Shown: positions 27,377 through 35,479, counted from the first letter of the stretch. The stretch: 64,000 nucleotides of DNA from an uncultured Fibrobacter sp. (GCF_900316465.1 NZ_ONDD01000018.1:17631-81630); one strand, 5' to 3'. A program made the numbers and translations. Notes: generated by a model not told the origin, from the letters alone.

Positions 27377-29274
27377 TAGCCTCTCTCCTTGAGCGTAAGC
27401 TTGCAAATTTGACCCTTATGGAGCGTTTCCCCGACTTTCGGCGTCTGAGACACAACGCGACCCATTCCGGTATATTCCACATTCATGCGAATGTTTCCTG
27501 CAATTTCAAGAGCATCTTTCAACGAAAGTCCCTTCAAGTCCGGCATCGTCGAAGCGTCGACATCGCCAAGCTTGAGCACCAGCGCCAAAGAATCCGTCTT
27601 GTCGCGGCGCACGGCAATCACTCGAGAGCCTTCGCCTTCAAAAGTCACCGGGCATTTCTTGTTTGCCGCCACCGACTTCGCCGTCTGGGCAAGCATTCCC
27701 ACATAATCGCCTTCGCAAGTTGTATTCTTCTTGACAAAGGCAAGATCATGAGATGCCGGCGAAAGCTTCGGATGGTAGTAAATGCCTTCCATAATGCGGC
27801 GGAAAATCGGGCCAGCCGTTGCACCACCTGTGTGGCCATAAAGCTTATCGGCGTTCGGGTCGTCTACCAAGACCATGCACACGTAGCGCACATCTTCAAC
27901 TGGAGCAAGACCAATAAACGATGCCACCTGATGTTCGCGGTCATACTTGCCGGTTTCCTGGTTGTACTTTTCTGCCGTACCGGTCTTTCCACCAAAAATC
28001 ACGTCCGGAATCTTCTTGCTGGCCACACGCTTTGCCGTACCGCTGTTCACCACACGGTTGAGCATCTTGCGAATCGAAGCTGCCGTGCGTTCCGAAATTA
28101 CGCGGCGCACCTTCACCGGATCCTTCTTTTCGACCAGGTTTCCGTCGGAATCGCGCCATTCTTTCACAATCATCGGTTCCATCAGAGTGCCGCCGTTAGC
28201 AATAGCCGCATAAGCCATCACCATTTGAATCGGCGTTACAGAGACTGCGTGGCCAAAGCCCATGGTTTTAAGGGTACGGTCATCTCTCGTGAGCTCATAA
28301 GGCATGTAAAGGCGACCGGCTTCTTCACCAGCCAAGTTTTCAGAGGTCTTCATGCCAAAGCCGAAGTTACGGGCCATGCGGTAAAGCTTTTCAGCGCCAA
28401 CCTTGTCGGCCACTTTCGCAAAGACAATGTTCGAAGACTGAACCATTGCCTCGGCCATATCCATGTCGCCATAAATGTGGGTATCGCAAATGCGTTCAGC
28501 ACGGGCGCTCCAGCTCCAGCACTTGCCTTCGTTCACAAAGACTGTATCTTCGGGCACCACGCCGTTTTCAAGCGCAGCCGCAGCCGTAATCACCTTGAAG
28601 GTAGAGCCCGGTTCATAAGACATCGCAACGATGTCGTTTTTGGCCATTTTGCCCACACCCTGCTTTTTAGAGTTCGGGTCAAAAGTCGGATAACTTGCCA
28701 TGGCCAAGATTTCACCCGTGTACGGATCCACCACCACGGCAGAGGCACTGGCGGCACTGAATTCGATCACGCCATCCTTGAGCGCCTTTTCCACAATTTC
28801 TTGCATGTCGCGGTCAATGGTCAGCACCAGGTTCTTGCCCGGCTTTGCTTCGGCCACGTTTTCAGAACGTCCCAGAATTTCACGTTCCTTGGCATCCTTG
28901 ATACCCACGCGGAATCCTTCGTTACCACGCAGACGCAAGTCGTACATGCGTTCCATGCCCATGCTGCCTTCGCCATCGTAGCCGACCTTGCCCACAATCT
29001 GGGAGGCAAGCTTACCCTGCAAGAAGATTCGGCTATAGTCTTCGGCCTTGCCGGTATCGCGCAAGTTCTTGGCAAACACGATACCATTTCTGTCCAAGAT
29101 CTCGCCGCGTTCGGCGTAAATGCTCTTGGTACGGGTTACCATGCTCTTGGTTTCGGCCTGATAAACTTCACGGTTCAGCACTTGAATATTAAAGGTCTGC
29201 CATGCAAGAACACCAATTGCGCCAAGCACAATCATCTTTGCAACCGAGAGCGCATCCATATTCACAATATTCAT
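27376..29274 (-). CDS. ftsI: Division transpeptidase FtsI/PBP3 with C-terminal PASTA domain
   Basis: 632 aa. An N-terminal TM (about residues 10-28) is followed by a dimerisation domain (ERGEILDRNGIVFAKNL) and a class B PBP transpeptidase domain. The catalytic motifs are complete: SxxK in EPGSTFKV (about 223-230), SxN in VQSSNIVFAKV (about 278) and KTG in FGGKTGTAEK (about 427). The last 65 residues form one PASTA domain (MPDLKGLSLKDALEIA...VVSQTPKVGETL), as in SpoVD-like PBPs and unlike E. coli FtsI. It overlaps ftsL by 4 nt. Confidence 0.95.
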   Translation of the reverse strand: MNIVNMDALSVAKMIVLGAIGVLAWQTFNIQVLNREVYQAETKSMVTRTKSIYAERGEILDRNGIVFAKNLRDTGKAEDYSRIFLQGKLASQIVGKVGYDGEGSMGMERMYDLRLRGNEGFRVGIKDAKEREILGRSENVAEAKPGKNLVLTIDRDMQEIVEKALKDGVIEFSAASASAVVVDPYTGEILAMASYPTFDPNSKKQGVGKMAKNDIVAMSYEPGSTFKVITAAAALENGVVPEDTVFVNEGKCWSWSARAERICDTHIYGDMDMAEAMVQSSNIVFAKVADKVGAEKLYRMARNFGFGMKTSENLAGEEAGRLYMPYELTRDDRTLKTMGFGHAVSVTPIQMVMAYAAIANGGTLMEPMIVKEWRDSDGNLVEKKDPVKVRRVISERTAASIRKMLNRVVNSGTAKRVASKKIPDVIFGGKTGTAEKYNQETGKYDREHQVASFIGLAPVEDVRYVCMVLVDDPNADKLYGHTGGATAGPIFRRIMEGIYYHPKLSPASHDLAFVKKNTTCEGDYVGMLAQTAKSVAANKKCPVTFEGEGSRVIAVRRDKTDSLALVLKLGDVDASTMPDLKGLSLKDALEIAGNIRMNVEYTGMGRVVSQTPKVGETLHKGQICKLTLKERG

Positions 29275-29579
29275 TGCGCCCCCGTTACGCGCACCTTGGT
29301 CGGCACGCCGTTCAAGTCAAGACCAACACTGTCTGCAAAGACAGACAAGTTTTCAAGAGAAGACAACTTGTTGATTTCAAGTTCCTGCAGGGTTCTTTCA
29401 CGCTGCAGCTGCCCGATCTTATAAGAAAGATCCTGGGACTTCAAATAAAGCTTAGACAAGCAGTTCTGCATATACAACGGCAAGATCAGCAAAAGCCCTG
29501 CCACCAACACGGCGCAGATAAACACCCACACAATGGTGCGGTTAGAGTTGAACAGGGATTTTTGATTCTTTTCGCTCAT
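29271..29579 (-). CDS. ftsL: FtsL-like division protein
   Basis: 102 aa: a short basic N-terminus, one TM (about residues 17-37) and a coiled-coil (SQDLSYKIGQLQRERTLQELEINKLSSLENLSVFA in two parts, about 45-80). Sequence alone would not identify it. Its size and topology, its place between rsmH and ftsI and its 4-nt overlaps with both neighbours make FtsL the best call. It would link FtsQ and FtsI/FtsW in the divisome. Confidence 0.8.
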   Translation of the reverse strand: MSEKNQKSLFNSNRTIVWVFICAVLVAGLLLILPLYMQNCLSKLYLKSQDLSYKIGQLQRERTLQELEINKLSSLENLSVFADSVGLDLNGVPTKVRVTGAQ

Positions 29580-30613
29580 ACCCGTTCGTACACCCTAAGC
29601 TTTGCAGAGCGAGCCCTGCTGTTGTTTGCAATTTCTTCGTTAGACGGCAGAATCGGCTTGCGATTCACCTTTTTAAGGCGCTGGTGATTGCCACCGCACG
29701 TGCATACAGGCTGGCGTTCGGGGCAAATGCAGGCGCGTTCAAATTCAGCGGCCGTTTCCTTGACGCAGCGGTCTTCTACGGAATGGTAGCTCATCACCAC
29801 CAAACGACCGCCCACCTTGAGGCAGTCTACGGCAGCGCGCAGGCTATCTTCGATTTCCTTGAGTTCGCCGTTCACTTCCATGCGAATCGCCTGGAACACG
29901 CGGGCCAAAAGGCCATTCACTTCGCGGCGTTTGTCGGGGAACACGGATTCCACCACAGCCTTCACGTCAGAAGGCAAAATTTCTTGGTCGCCCTTAGAGG
30001 CAGCCATTTCAACCAAGCGGGTCGCAAGTTTGAAGCCGCGATCCATATCCGCATTCTTGCGGAGTGCGGCAGCGAGCGTATCGGCATCCACCGTCTTGAG
30101 CCATTCCTGGGCAGAAACGCCTTCGCGACGGTCCATGCGCAAATCCAGCGGATTGTCGCCCACAAAAGTAAAGCCGCGGTCAGAGGCATCAACCTGATGG
30201 CTGCTAATGCCCAAATCGTAGAGAATGCCGTCCAAAGTATTCGGCGCAATTTCATTCTTCAATTCACCGAAGCGAACCGGATGCACAATAAACTTGGGCT
30301 TTACACCAGCAAGGCGCTTGGTAGCAAAGGCAACGGCTTCTTCATCGCGGTCAAATGCGTGAAGTGTTCCGTTTTCATCTAGTTTGTTTGCAATAGCGTA
30401 AGAATGACCGCCACCGCCCAAAGTACAATCGCTATAGGTACCGTTCGGCTTGATGTTCAAGCCTTCAAGACATTCCTTAAGCATCACCGGATCGTGATAG
30501 AACACGCCGTTTTCGACACCAGCGAGAGCGGCTTCGGAATGGACAGCCGTTGCGCGGTCGTTCAAAATTTCATTTGTACGTAATTCAGTCTTGCGGAGGC
30601 TATTTATTGCCAT
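29576..30613 (-). CDS. rsmH: 16S rRNA (cytosine-1402-N4)-methyltransferase RsmH
   Basis: 345 aa. RsmH (MraW) methylates C1402 in the ribosomal P site. Motifs are YSDCTLGGGGHSYAI (SAM loop, about residues 60-74), LYDLGISSHQVDASDRGF, the NGLLARVFQAIRMEVNGEL region and YHSVEDRCVK. The first 35 residues are an unusual N-terminal extension before the standard FYHDPVMLKECL start. The ATG overlaps the mraZ 3' end by 14 nt with GAGGGG just upstream. Position after mraZ is canonical. Confidence 0.96.
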   Translation of the reverse strand: MAINSLRKTELRTNEILNDRATAVHSEAALAGVENGVFYHDPVMLKECLEGLNIKPNGTYSDCTLGGGGHSYAIANKLDENGTLHAFDRDEEAVAFATKRLAGVKPKFIVHPVRFGELKNEIAPNTLDGILYDLGISSHQVDASDRGFTFVGDNPLDLRMDRREGVSAQEWLKTVDADTLAAALRKNADMDRGFKLATRLVEMAASKGDQEILPSDVKAVVESVFPDKRREVNGLLARVFQAIRMEVNGELKEIEDSLRAAVDCLKVGGRLVVMSYHSVEDRCVKETAAEFERACICPERQPVCTCGGNHQRLKKVNRKPILPSNEEIANNSRARSAKLRVYERV

Positions 30614-31076
30614 CGGACCCCTCCGTCAAGCTTTCACCATAGAACGCGGCATCGAAGGCGGCAATTGCATCTTCAGTCTGCAAGCCGAACTTTTCATTGA
30701 AGCGTTCAGGATTCCATAGTTCAAGAGTTTTTCCGCTAGCTTGTACGTAAAGGACTTCACCCTTAAGACCAGCATACTCCAACAAGATCTTTGGAAGTAA
30801 AATGCGGTTCTGGCCATCGAGCTCCACTACTGTAGGAGCGAGGCCTCTCCGAACTAGGTCAGCTTGACGGCGGTCGGACCTCGAGTCCAAGTCCGCCATG
30901 AACTTTTCGTATTCCGGCAAGGTAAACAACCGAAGCGTCTGATTCGGACCACGCGTGATCACGAATTCATCGCCCTCGGTTGGCCCGAGCTGACGACGGA
31001 ATTCCCTGGGGAAGGAAGACCTTCCCTTTCCATCGATAGCCGTTTGGGCTTGACCTATGAAAGACGTAAAGTTCAT
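30600..31076 (-). CDS. mraZ: Transcriptional regulator MraZ
   Basis: 158 aa from the ATG at 31074-31076 (MNFTSFIGQAQTAIDGKGR), which aligns with the usual MraZ start. ATGs further upstream at 31091 and 31130 would run into the promoter and operator repeats. Two SpoVT/AbrB-like halves are present: DGKGRSSFPREFR in the first and DGQNRILLPKILLEYAGL in the second. MraZ forms a ring that binds direct repeats in front of its own gene and represses the dcw operon. The operator repeats are visible at 31093-31133. Confidence 0.93.
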   Translation of the reverse strand: MNFTSFIGQAQTAIDGKGRSSFPREFRRQLGPTEGDEFVITRGPNQTLRLFTLPEYEKFMADLDSRSDRRQADLVRRGLAPTVVELDGQNRILLPKILLEYAGLKGEVLYVQASGKTLELWNPERFNEKFGLQTEDAIAAFDAAFYGESLTEGSDGNK

Positions 31077-31092
31077 ACTAGTTTGACACATT

Positions 31093-31133
31093 TTACCACA
31101 ACACAGTACAAATCTACCATTTTCTACCACTTT
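31093..31133 (-). promoter_or_regulatory. dcw promoter with MraZ-box repeats
   Basis: On the minus strand the units AAAGTGGTAG and AAAATGGTAG are adjacent (31124-31133, 31114-31123). A third GTGG unit (GTTGTGGTAA) sits 21 nt further on (31093-31102). This fits the described MraZ box of repeated AAAGTGG-type units with about 10-nt phasing. A TAGATTTG sequence (31109-31116), matching TAnnTTTG, overlaps the second unit and lies 32 nt before the mraZ ATG, so bound MraZ would occlude the promoter. Confidence 0.65.
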
Positions 31134-31209
31134 GGCAAGATAGAGCTGACATTTTCACCCCGAAAGCATACAAAAAGCATACCTCGAACCTAGGTCCGAT
31201 TCAATTTAA

Positions 31210-31379
31210 GTGAACATATGTTCACTACAGCAAAAGGCTCTGTCGGGCCAGTCCGTACTTTTGGGTCGAAACTGCGAAAATGCTGCGGACCGCCGAACGG
31301 TCATTTCAGCGTAAAAACATCGGTCATGCAGCCGAAAAACAGTTTTGGAAGCAGTTTAGCCCGACAGAGCCCAACAAAA
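31210..31379 (+). repeat. Structured repeat element, copy A
   Basis: The core at 31236-31371 is bounded by a 13-bp inverted repeat, GGCTCTGTCGGGC / GCCCGACAGAGCC. Nested inside are CGAAACTG / CAGTTTTG (31267-31274 with 31340-31347) and the hairpin GACCG-CCGAA-CGGTC (31288-31302). Ten nt upstream is a 6-bp hairpin with a 4-nt loop (GTGAAC-ATAT-GTTCAC; the whole is a 16-bp palindrome, 31210-31225). The element ends 10 nt before the AGGAG of a truncated zinc-ribbon gene. 99 nt (31253-31351) are identical to copy B at 35284-35382. Confidence 0.85.
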
Positions 31380-31391
31380 AAGGAGTACACT

Positions 31392-31480
31392 ATGGAAATG
31401 AAGTTTTGTCAGAGCTGTGGGATGCCGCTTTCGCCGGAAGTCCTCGGTACGAACGCCGACGGCAGCAAGAGCGACGAATC
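31392..31480 (+). pseudogene. Truncated zinc-ribbon protein gene (5' fragment)
   Basis: The ATG at 31392 has AGGAG at an 8-nt distance. The first 29 residues ([19 protein letters not shown], then [10 protein letters not shown]) match the start of small proteins with the putative zinc-ribbon domain PF12674, where a second CxxC pair normally follows. The match stops at about 31480; the frame then runs on for 25 unrelated residues and ends at 31556. The second half of the zinc site is therefore missing. The sequence from 31481 encodes a secretion ATPase in another frame. Either a real deletion fusion or an assembly join explains this. Confidence 0.65.
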
Positions 31481-32179
31481 GGTAAGTCTACCACGCTTTA
31501 CGAAATTCTTGACAGTACGATCAATATTTCTACCATGGAAGACCCGGTCGAATTGAATATCGACGGCGTGAACCAGGGGCAAATTAACAATGCGGCGGGC
31601 TTTACCTTCGCCGCGGGCATCCGCGCCCTGCTCCGTCAGGACCCGGACGTCATCATGATCGGTGAAATGCGTGACCAGGAGACATCGTCCATGGCTATCG
31701 AAGCAGCCTTGACGGGTCACTTGGTCTTCAGTACGTTGCATACAAACGATGCTGCCGGTGCCTTCCCGCGTTTGCTCGAAATGGGCCTGGAACCCTTCCT
31801 TGTGTCTACCGCTATCAAGGGCGTGCTCGCCCAGCGCCTTGTGCGCCGCATCTGTAAGTACTGCAAGGAACCGGTGGAAATTTCGCAGGCTATGCGCGAC
31901 GAACTCCACCTGTCTCCGGAAATGCAGTTCTACCACAGCCGCGGTTGCGAAAAGTGCAACGGCTCCGGTTACAAGGGCCGTTGCGGTATTTACGAGTTCC
32001 TGGTGCCGAACGAGACGGTGCGTAACCTCATCATCAAGCGTTCTTCGGGCGACGTGATCAAGCGCGCCGCCATGAAGGAATGCGGCATGATTACGCTGCG
32101 CATGGACGGCATCCAGAAGGCTCTGGATGGTCATACCACGCTCGAACAGGCCGTGGGCGCCTCCGCCGACGACGACTAG
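31481..32179 (+). pseudogene. C-terminal fragment of a GspE/PilB-type secretion ATPase
   Basis: 232 residues starting inside the Walker A motif (GKSTTLYEI; the preceding GPTGS is absent). It continues with MEDPVEL, the Asp box and Walker B ([18 protein letters not shown]), the His box ([15 protein letters not shown]) and the tetracysteine zinc motif (CKYC near 132, [14 protein letters not shown] near 165). The roughly 300-residue N-terminal part of these type II secretion/type IV pilus ATPases is missing, and no start codon or SD precedes the fragment. The abrupt start next to a truncated zinc-ribbon gene points to a breakpoint at about 31480. A strong terminator follows. Confidence 0.85.
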
Positions 32180-32195
32180 TAGTTTATCAGAGTCT

Positions 32196-32226
32196 AAAAA
32201 AAGGTCGCTTCGGCGGCCTTTTTTTT
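32196..32226 (+). terminator. Intrinsic terminator after the secretion ATPase fragment
   Basis: An A-tract, the stem AAGGTCGC-TTCG-GCGGCCTT (UUCG-type loop, one G-T pair) and a run of T. It ends transcription of the ATPase gene before the regulator at 32340. Confidence 0.9.
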
Positions 32227-32326
32227 GATATGGTGCGCTTATAATACGCGCTTGTATCATATTTTGAGAAAATATTAAAAAATTGAAAAAGTTGTCTTTT
32301 TTACTTGTTTTTAGCTTGTTTTGTAT

Positions 32327-32334
32327 TATATTTG
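32327..32334 (+). promoter_or_regulatory. Bacteroidota-like -7 box (TATATTTG)
   Basis: TATATTTG matches TAnnTTTG exactly and ends 5 nt before the ATG at 32340. A TTG at 32305-32307 lies 19 nt upstream of the box, in the right place for the Bacteroides -33 element. A leaderless mRNA is predicted. Confidence 0.55.
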
Positions 32335-32339
32335 GAAAT

Positions 32340-33191
32340 ATGAAACCCATAACCGAGTATAATGACTACCGCGCCTACATGCGTGACTTTTATGAAGAGC
32401 GCAAGCGTGTGTCGTACTTTACTTGGCGACAGTTTGCAAGCCTTGCCGGTTTTGTCTCGCCGACATACCTCAAGCTAGTTTGCGAAGGAAAATCGAGACT
32501 GAGCAAACCCGGAATAGCGAAAGTCGCAAGAGCCATGGGGTTAGAGGGGTTCGACTACACCTATTTCGGGTTGCTCGTTAAATTTGAAAGTGCAAAAGAT
32601 GCCGCGGAGAAGGAAGCTATACTTCGTGAACTCGAGCGGGAGGCAAGGCTCATCAAGGTGCGCGTCGTGGACGCTGATGCGTTCCGCTACTATGAGAATC
32701 CGGCCTGCCCCATAGTGCGCGAACTCGCTCCAATCATGCCGAAGGCGGATCCGGGTGAAATCGCTGCGCACATCAGGAACAAGACCACCATGCTAGACGT
32801 GCGCGAGGTCTTGCAGTTCTTGGTGAAGGCGGGTTTCCTCTTGAAAACGGGTAAGGGAACCTACGAGCAGACGGAAAAATCCGTGAAAGGCTCGAAAGAG
32901 GCTATCCCGCTCGCCATTCGCTCCATGAACCGTGAAATGGCAAAACTCGGGGTACAGGCTATCGACACGGATGGGATCGAGGAACGTAACTATTCCGGCG
33001 TCACCATGGGCATCGACGAAGTTGCCTACGCGCGGATTGTCGAGGAGATAAACGCCTGCCGCAAGAAGGTGATAGATATCGCCCGCGAATGCCAGAACAT
33101 CAATCAGGTGTACCGCTTGAATCTGCAACTTTTTCCGCTTACGGACAAAGTAAGCACTCGGGGTAAAAAAAAGGAGACCAGCAATGAGTAA
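32340..33191 (+). CDS. TIGR02147/DUF4423 family regulator
   Basis: 283 aa from the ATG at 32340 (MKPITEYNDYRAYMRDFYEERK), which matches the family start. The open frame extends upstream to 32283, but that part covers the promoter. This family is expanded in Fibrobacter and combines an N-terminal HTH-like region (FTWRQFASLAGFVSPTYLKL, then GKSRLSKPGIAKVARAMGL, about residues 27-65) with a DUF4423 C-terminal domain. It is predicted to regulate transcription, but no target is known. Its last 8 nt overlap the next gene (ATGAGTAA), so the FISUMP lipoprotein at 33184 is its obvious partner. Confidence 0.85.
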   Translation: MKPITEYNDYRAYMRDFYEERKRVSYFTWRQFASLAGFVSPTYLKLVCEGKSRLSKPGIAKVARAMGLEGFDYTYFGLLVKFESAKDAAEKEAILRELEREARLIKVRVVDADAFRYYENPACPIVRELAPIMPKADPGEIAAHIRNKTTMLDVREVLQFLVKAGFLLKTGKGTYEQTEKSVKGSKEAIPLAIRSMNREMAKLGVQAIDTDGIEERNYSGVTMGIDEVAYARIVEEINACRKKVIDIARECQNINQVYRLNLQLFPLTDKVSTRGKKKETSNE

Positions 33192-35214
33192 GATAAAATT
33201 CTTATTCCTCGCATATTTCATCGGATTTTTAGCCTGTTCCTGTTCGGACAAGGTTGCAGGCACTACCGAAGACGAGAATACGCTCGCACAATACAGCAGC
33301 TCCTCGAGCTTTGACGAAATTTCGTCGAGCGAGGCTGAAGTTTCGTCAAGCAGTTTCGGCCATATAGAGCGCTCTTTCAACGCCGACAGCCTCATATTCG
33401 ACGGCAGAGGTTGGGGCGCAGTGTTCTCCTGCCCAGACAGTGTGGAGGCTTCCGAGGCTCTCGAGAACTCCATCACGCTCGGCCGGTTCATTTCGGGTCG
33501 CATTGAAAAGCTCATGGCGACGGGGCTCACTCAAGAACAAGCGGACAGCGCCGCACAGGCGGAACTGTTTACGGCGCTCGGAATCGACTCGTATCTCCGC
33601 GAAGATCCCTTCCGGTTAAAGCTCGTCAGCAACCTCCTTAACTATATCTTCGGCGGTACGGTCTACGTAGACTTTTACGAGAGTGTCGAGAAAGCCTTCA
33701 CGGAAACCGGTTCCCTTTCGAAGGAACACTACTGTAATTTTGATGCCGACGCTGACCACATCCGTGACTTTTACACAGAGGGGGTTTTCCCCGAACATTA
33801 CCTTTACGAATCCTCCCTGTACCGATCCATGTACTGCAAACTTTCCTTGGTCGTCCCGTTAGAGATGGTCAGAATTGTTGATGCCAAATGTTACGATCTG
33901 CCCGTGTGCGACAGCACCAACATCGGTAAAACATTCAAGGCAAAGTACAATTCCGATGAAAAACTCATCACATGCAAGGAAACGGGCTGGGGTCACGCCA
34001 CTGCGATAGGAAGGGTGACCTTTGACGTGCCCTGCGACAAGGAAGGCAAGTATATCTTCTATGGGGGCGGTCCAGTCAGCTTATCGTTTGTATGTAGCCT
34101 CGACTCAGGCTGGTACGTTGCAGAGACTGTTGATGCGGAAACCTTCGATGTGCCCTGTGACAAGCATGGTGAATTGTACACGAGCCCGAATGATTCGGCT
34201 AGAGTCTACGTGTGTCGCAAGGAGCAATTTTGCAGGCATAACGACAACTACTTCGACGAATCCCCCTTGCCGTCTGGCTATTACAACGACTTCTACGTTG
34301 AGTACGGCCAGCAATGGGTCGCGCCTTGCATGGACGAGGGTTGGGATTACGCAAGCATTCTTGATATCGAAACGTCGATGGATGTGTGCGATAGCGAAGG
34401 AAAAACGCTCCAGAGTCCCTCGGATTCGAATCTGTATTACATTTGCCACGACGAGAAGTGGACGGAATTTTACAATTTGCCCTGCAACATGGATAACAAA
34501 CGCGTGAAAGTAGGATACACCGATTACATCTGCTATGACAAAACATGGCGAACCACCTCCGAATGGCACGTGGAATACCCAGCCGAATACTACTTCAATC
34601 CCGAAGTCAATTACGGAAGCTTTACGGACCCGCGCGACAACTATGTTTACCATACCGTCGAGTTCAAGGGCCGCACGTGGATTGCGGAGAACATGAAGTA
34701 TGCTGGATTCCCCGACAGCGTGCTGGCAAAAGAAACCCGATGCCTTGCGGACAGCTGCAAGAATGTCGGGCGGTACTACAGCGCCAGAGTTGCAAACGAA
34801 GTATGCCCCGAAGGCTGGAATCTCCCGGATTCTAACGATATACTCGCATTCGCGACAATGAATGATGCTATTAAACTCATTTCTTGGCTTAACGGTGAAC
34901 CGGATATCCACGGATTGAGCTTTATACTGAACGGAAGAATTGTCGACACCGATATGCCCTATTCGTCTTGGCAAGGGGAACTTGCGCTCCTTTGGATGAA
35001 CGAGACGAACGAAGAAATCGGACGTCTTGTCGCCACGATAACAAAATCATGGGATAAATCAGTAAAAATTTGGGCCGGTCATCAACCTGATTGGTATGCG
35101 AATATGCAACGGATTAGTCTGTATCCAGAATCAGACTGGGCACCCACTCCCGATGGATTCCCGGAGGAATTTATCGACCAGACATTCCTCCCGGTGCGCT
35201 GTGTAAAAAAATAA
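33184..35214 (+). CDS. FISUMP lipoprotein with cysteine-rich repeats
   Basis: 676 aa with AGGAG 8 nt before the ATG, inside the end of the regulator gene. A lipoprotein signal (AYFIGFLAC, Cys at about 18) is followed by two poly-serine stretches (about 38-58). After a helical region come about five units with the pattern C-x-G-K...Y-x-C-x-W (about residues 240-460; e.g. CDSEGKTLQSPSDSNLYYIC), each probably one disulfide. The FISUMP domain (about 490-676) has YHTVEFKGRTWIAENMKY, NVGRYYSARVANEVCPEGWNLP and the terminal PVRCV. A surface location is likely; binding and function are unknown. Confidence 0.88.
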   Translation: MSKIKFLFLAYFIGFLACSCSDKVAGTTEDENTLAQYSSSSSFDEISSSEAEVSSSSFGHIERSFNADSLIFDGRGWGAVFSCPDSVEASEALENSITLGRFISGRIEKLMATGLTQEQADSAAQAELFTALGIDSYLREDPFRLKLVSNLLNYIFGGTVYVDFYESVEKAFTETGSLSKEHYCNFDADADHIRDFYTEGVFPEHYLYESSLYRSMYCKLSLVVPLEMVRIVDAKCYDLPVCDSTNIGKTFKAKYNSDEKLITCKETGWGHATAIGRVTFDVPCDKEGKYIFYGGGPVSLSFVCSLDSGWYVAETVDAETFDVPCDKHGELYTSPNDSARVYVCRKEQFCRHNDNYFDESPLPSGYYNDFYVEYGQQWVAPCMDEGWDYASILDIETSMDVCDSEGKTLQSPSDSNLYYICHDEKWTEFYNLPCNMDNKRVKVGYTDYICYDKTWRTTSEWHVEYPAEYYFNPEVNYGSFTDPRDNYVYHTVEFKGRTWIAENMKYAGFPDSVLAKETRCLADSCKNVGRYYSARVANEVCPEGWNLPDSNDILAFATMNDAIKLISWLNGEPDIHGLSFILNGRIVDTDMPYSSWQGELALLWMNETNEEIGRLVATITKSWDKSVKIWAGHQPDWYANMQRISLYPESDWAPTPDGFPEEFIDQTFLPVRCVKK

Positions 35215-35240
35215 AAAGTCTTGACAGAGCTTTCTAAATA

Positions 35241-35423
35241 ATGCACGTTTGTGCATAGAAGCAAAAGGCTCTGTCGGGCTAGACCGTACTTTTGGGTCGA
35301 AACTGCGAAAATGCTGCGGACCGCCGAACGGTCATTTCAGCGTAAAAACATCGGTCATGCAGCCGAAAAACAGTTTTGGAAGGGGCACAAGTGTATAGTT
35401 TAGCCCGACAGAGCCCAACAAAA
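35241..35423 (+). repeat. Structured repeat element, copy B
   Basis: The core at 35267-35415 (149 bp) has the same ends as copy A; here the terminal stem extends to 15 bp (GGCTCTGTCGGGCTA / TAGCCCGACAGAGCC). The 13 extra bases relative to copy A lie just inside the right arm. Ten nt upstream is a hairpin ATGCAC-GTTT-GTGCAT (35241-35256), with the same 6-bp stem and 4-nt loop as copy A but unrelated sequence. The flanks AGCAAAA (left) and CAACAAAA (right) are shared by both copies. No gene follows on the plus strand. Confidence 0.85.
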
Positions 35424-35455
35424 AAAATCCCAGTCGTTCACCGAGATTTTTTAAG
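35423..35455 (-). terminator. Intrinsic terminator of the ribF-side operon
   Basis: Read on the minus strand, AATCTCGGT-GAACG-ACTGGGATT forms a 9-bp stem with two G-T pairs and is followed by eight T. It lies 25 nt after the stop of the small barrel gene and abuts repeat copy B. Confidence 0.7.
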
Positions 35456-35479
35456 CCCTAATTATTTTGAATAAATGGT

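Noticed and set aside
27112..29424. A 770-codon plus-strand frame across murE, ftsI and ftsL
   Set aside because: It is antisense to three well-identified dcw genes and has no ribosome site or recognisable domain.
31236..31371. Integron attC site (VCR-like)
   Set aside because: The length and dyad symmetry fit, and GCCCAAC matches RYYYAAC, but it is at the wrong end. No matching GTTRRRY lies at the other end, and there is no integrase or cassette array.
31228..31379. ISL3-type MITE with an 8-bp target duplication
   Set aside because: The ends start GGCTCT and the flanks CAGCAAAA / CAACAAAA look like a duplication. Copy B has nearly the same flanks, so they belong to the element and are not independent insertion scars.
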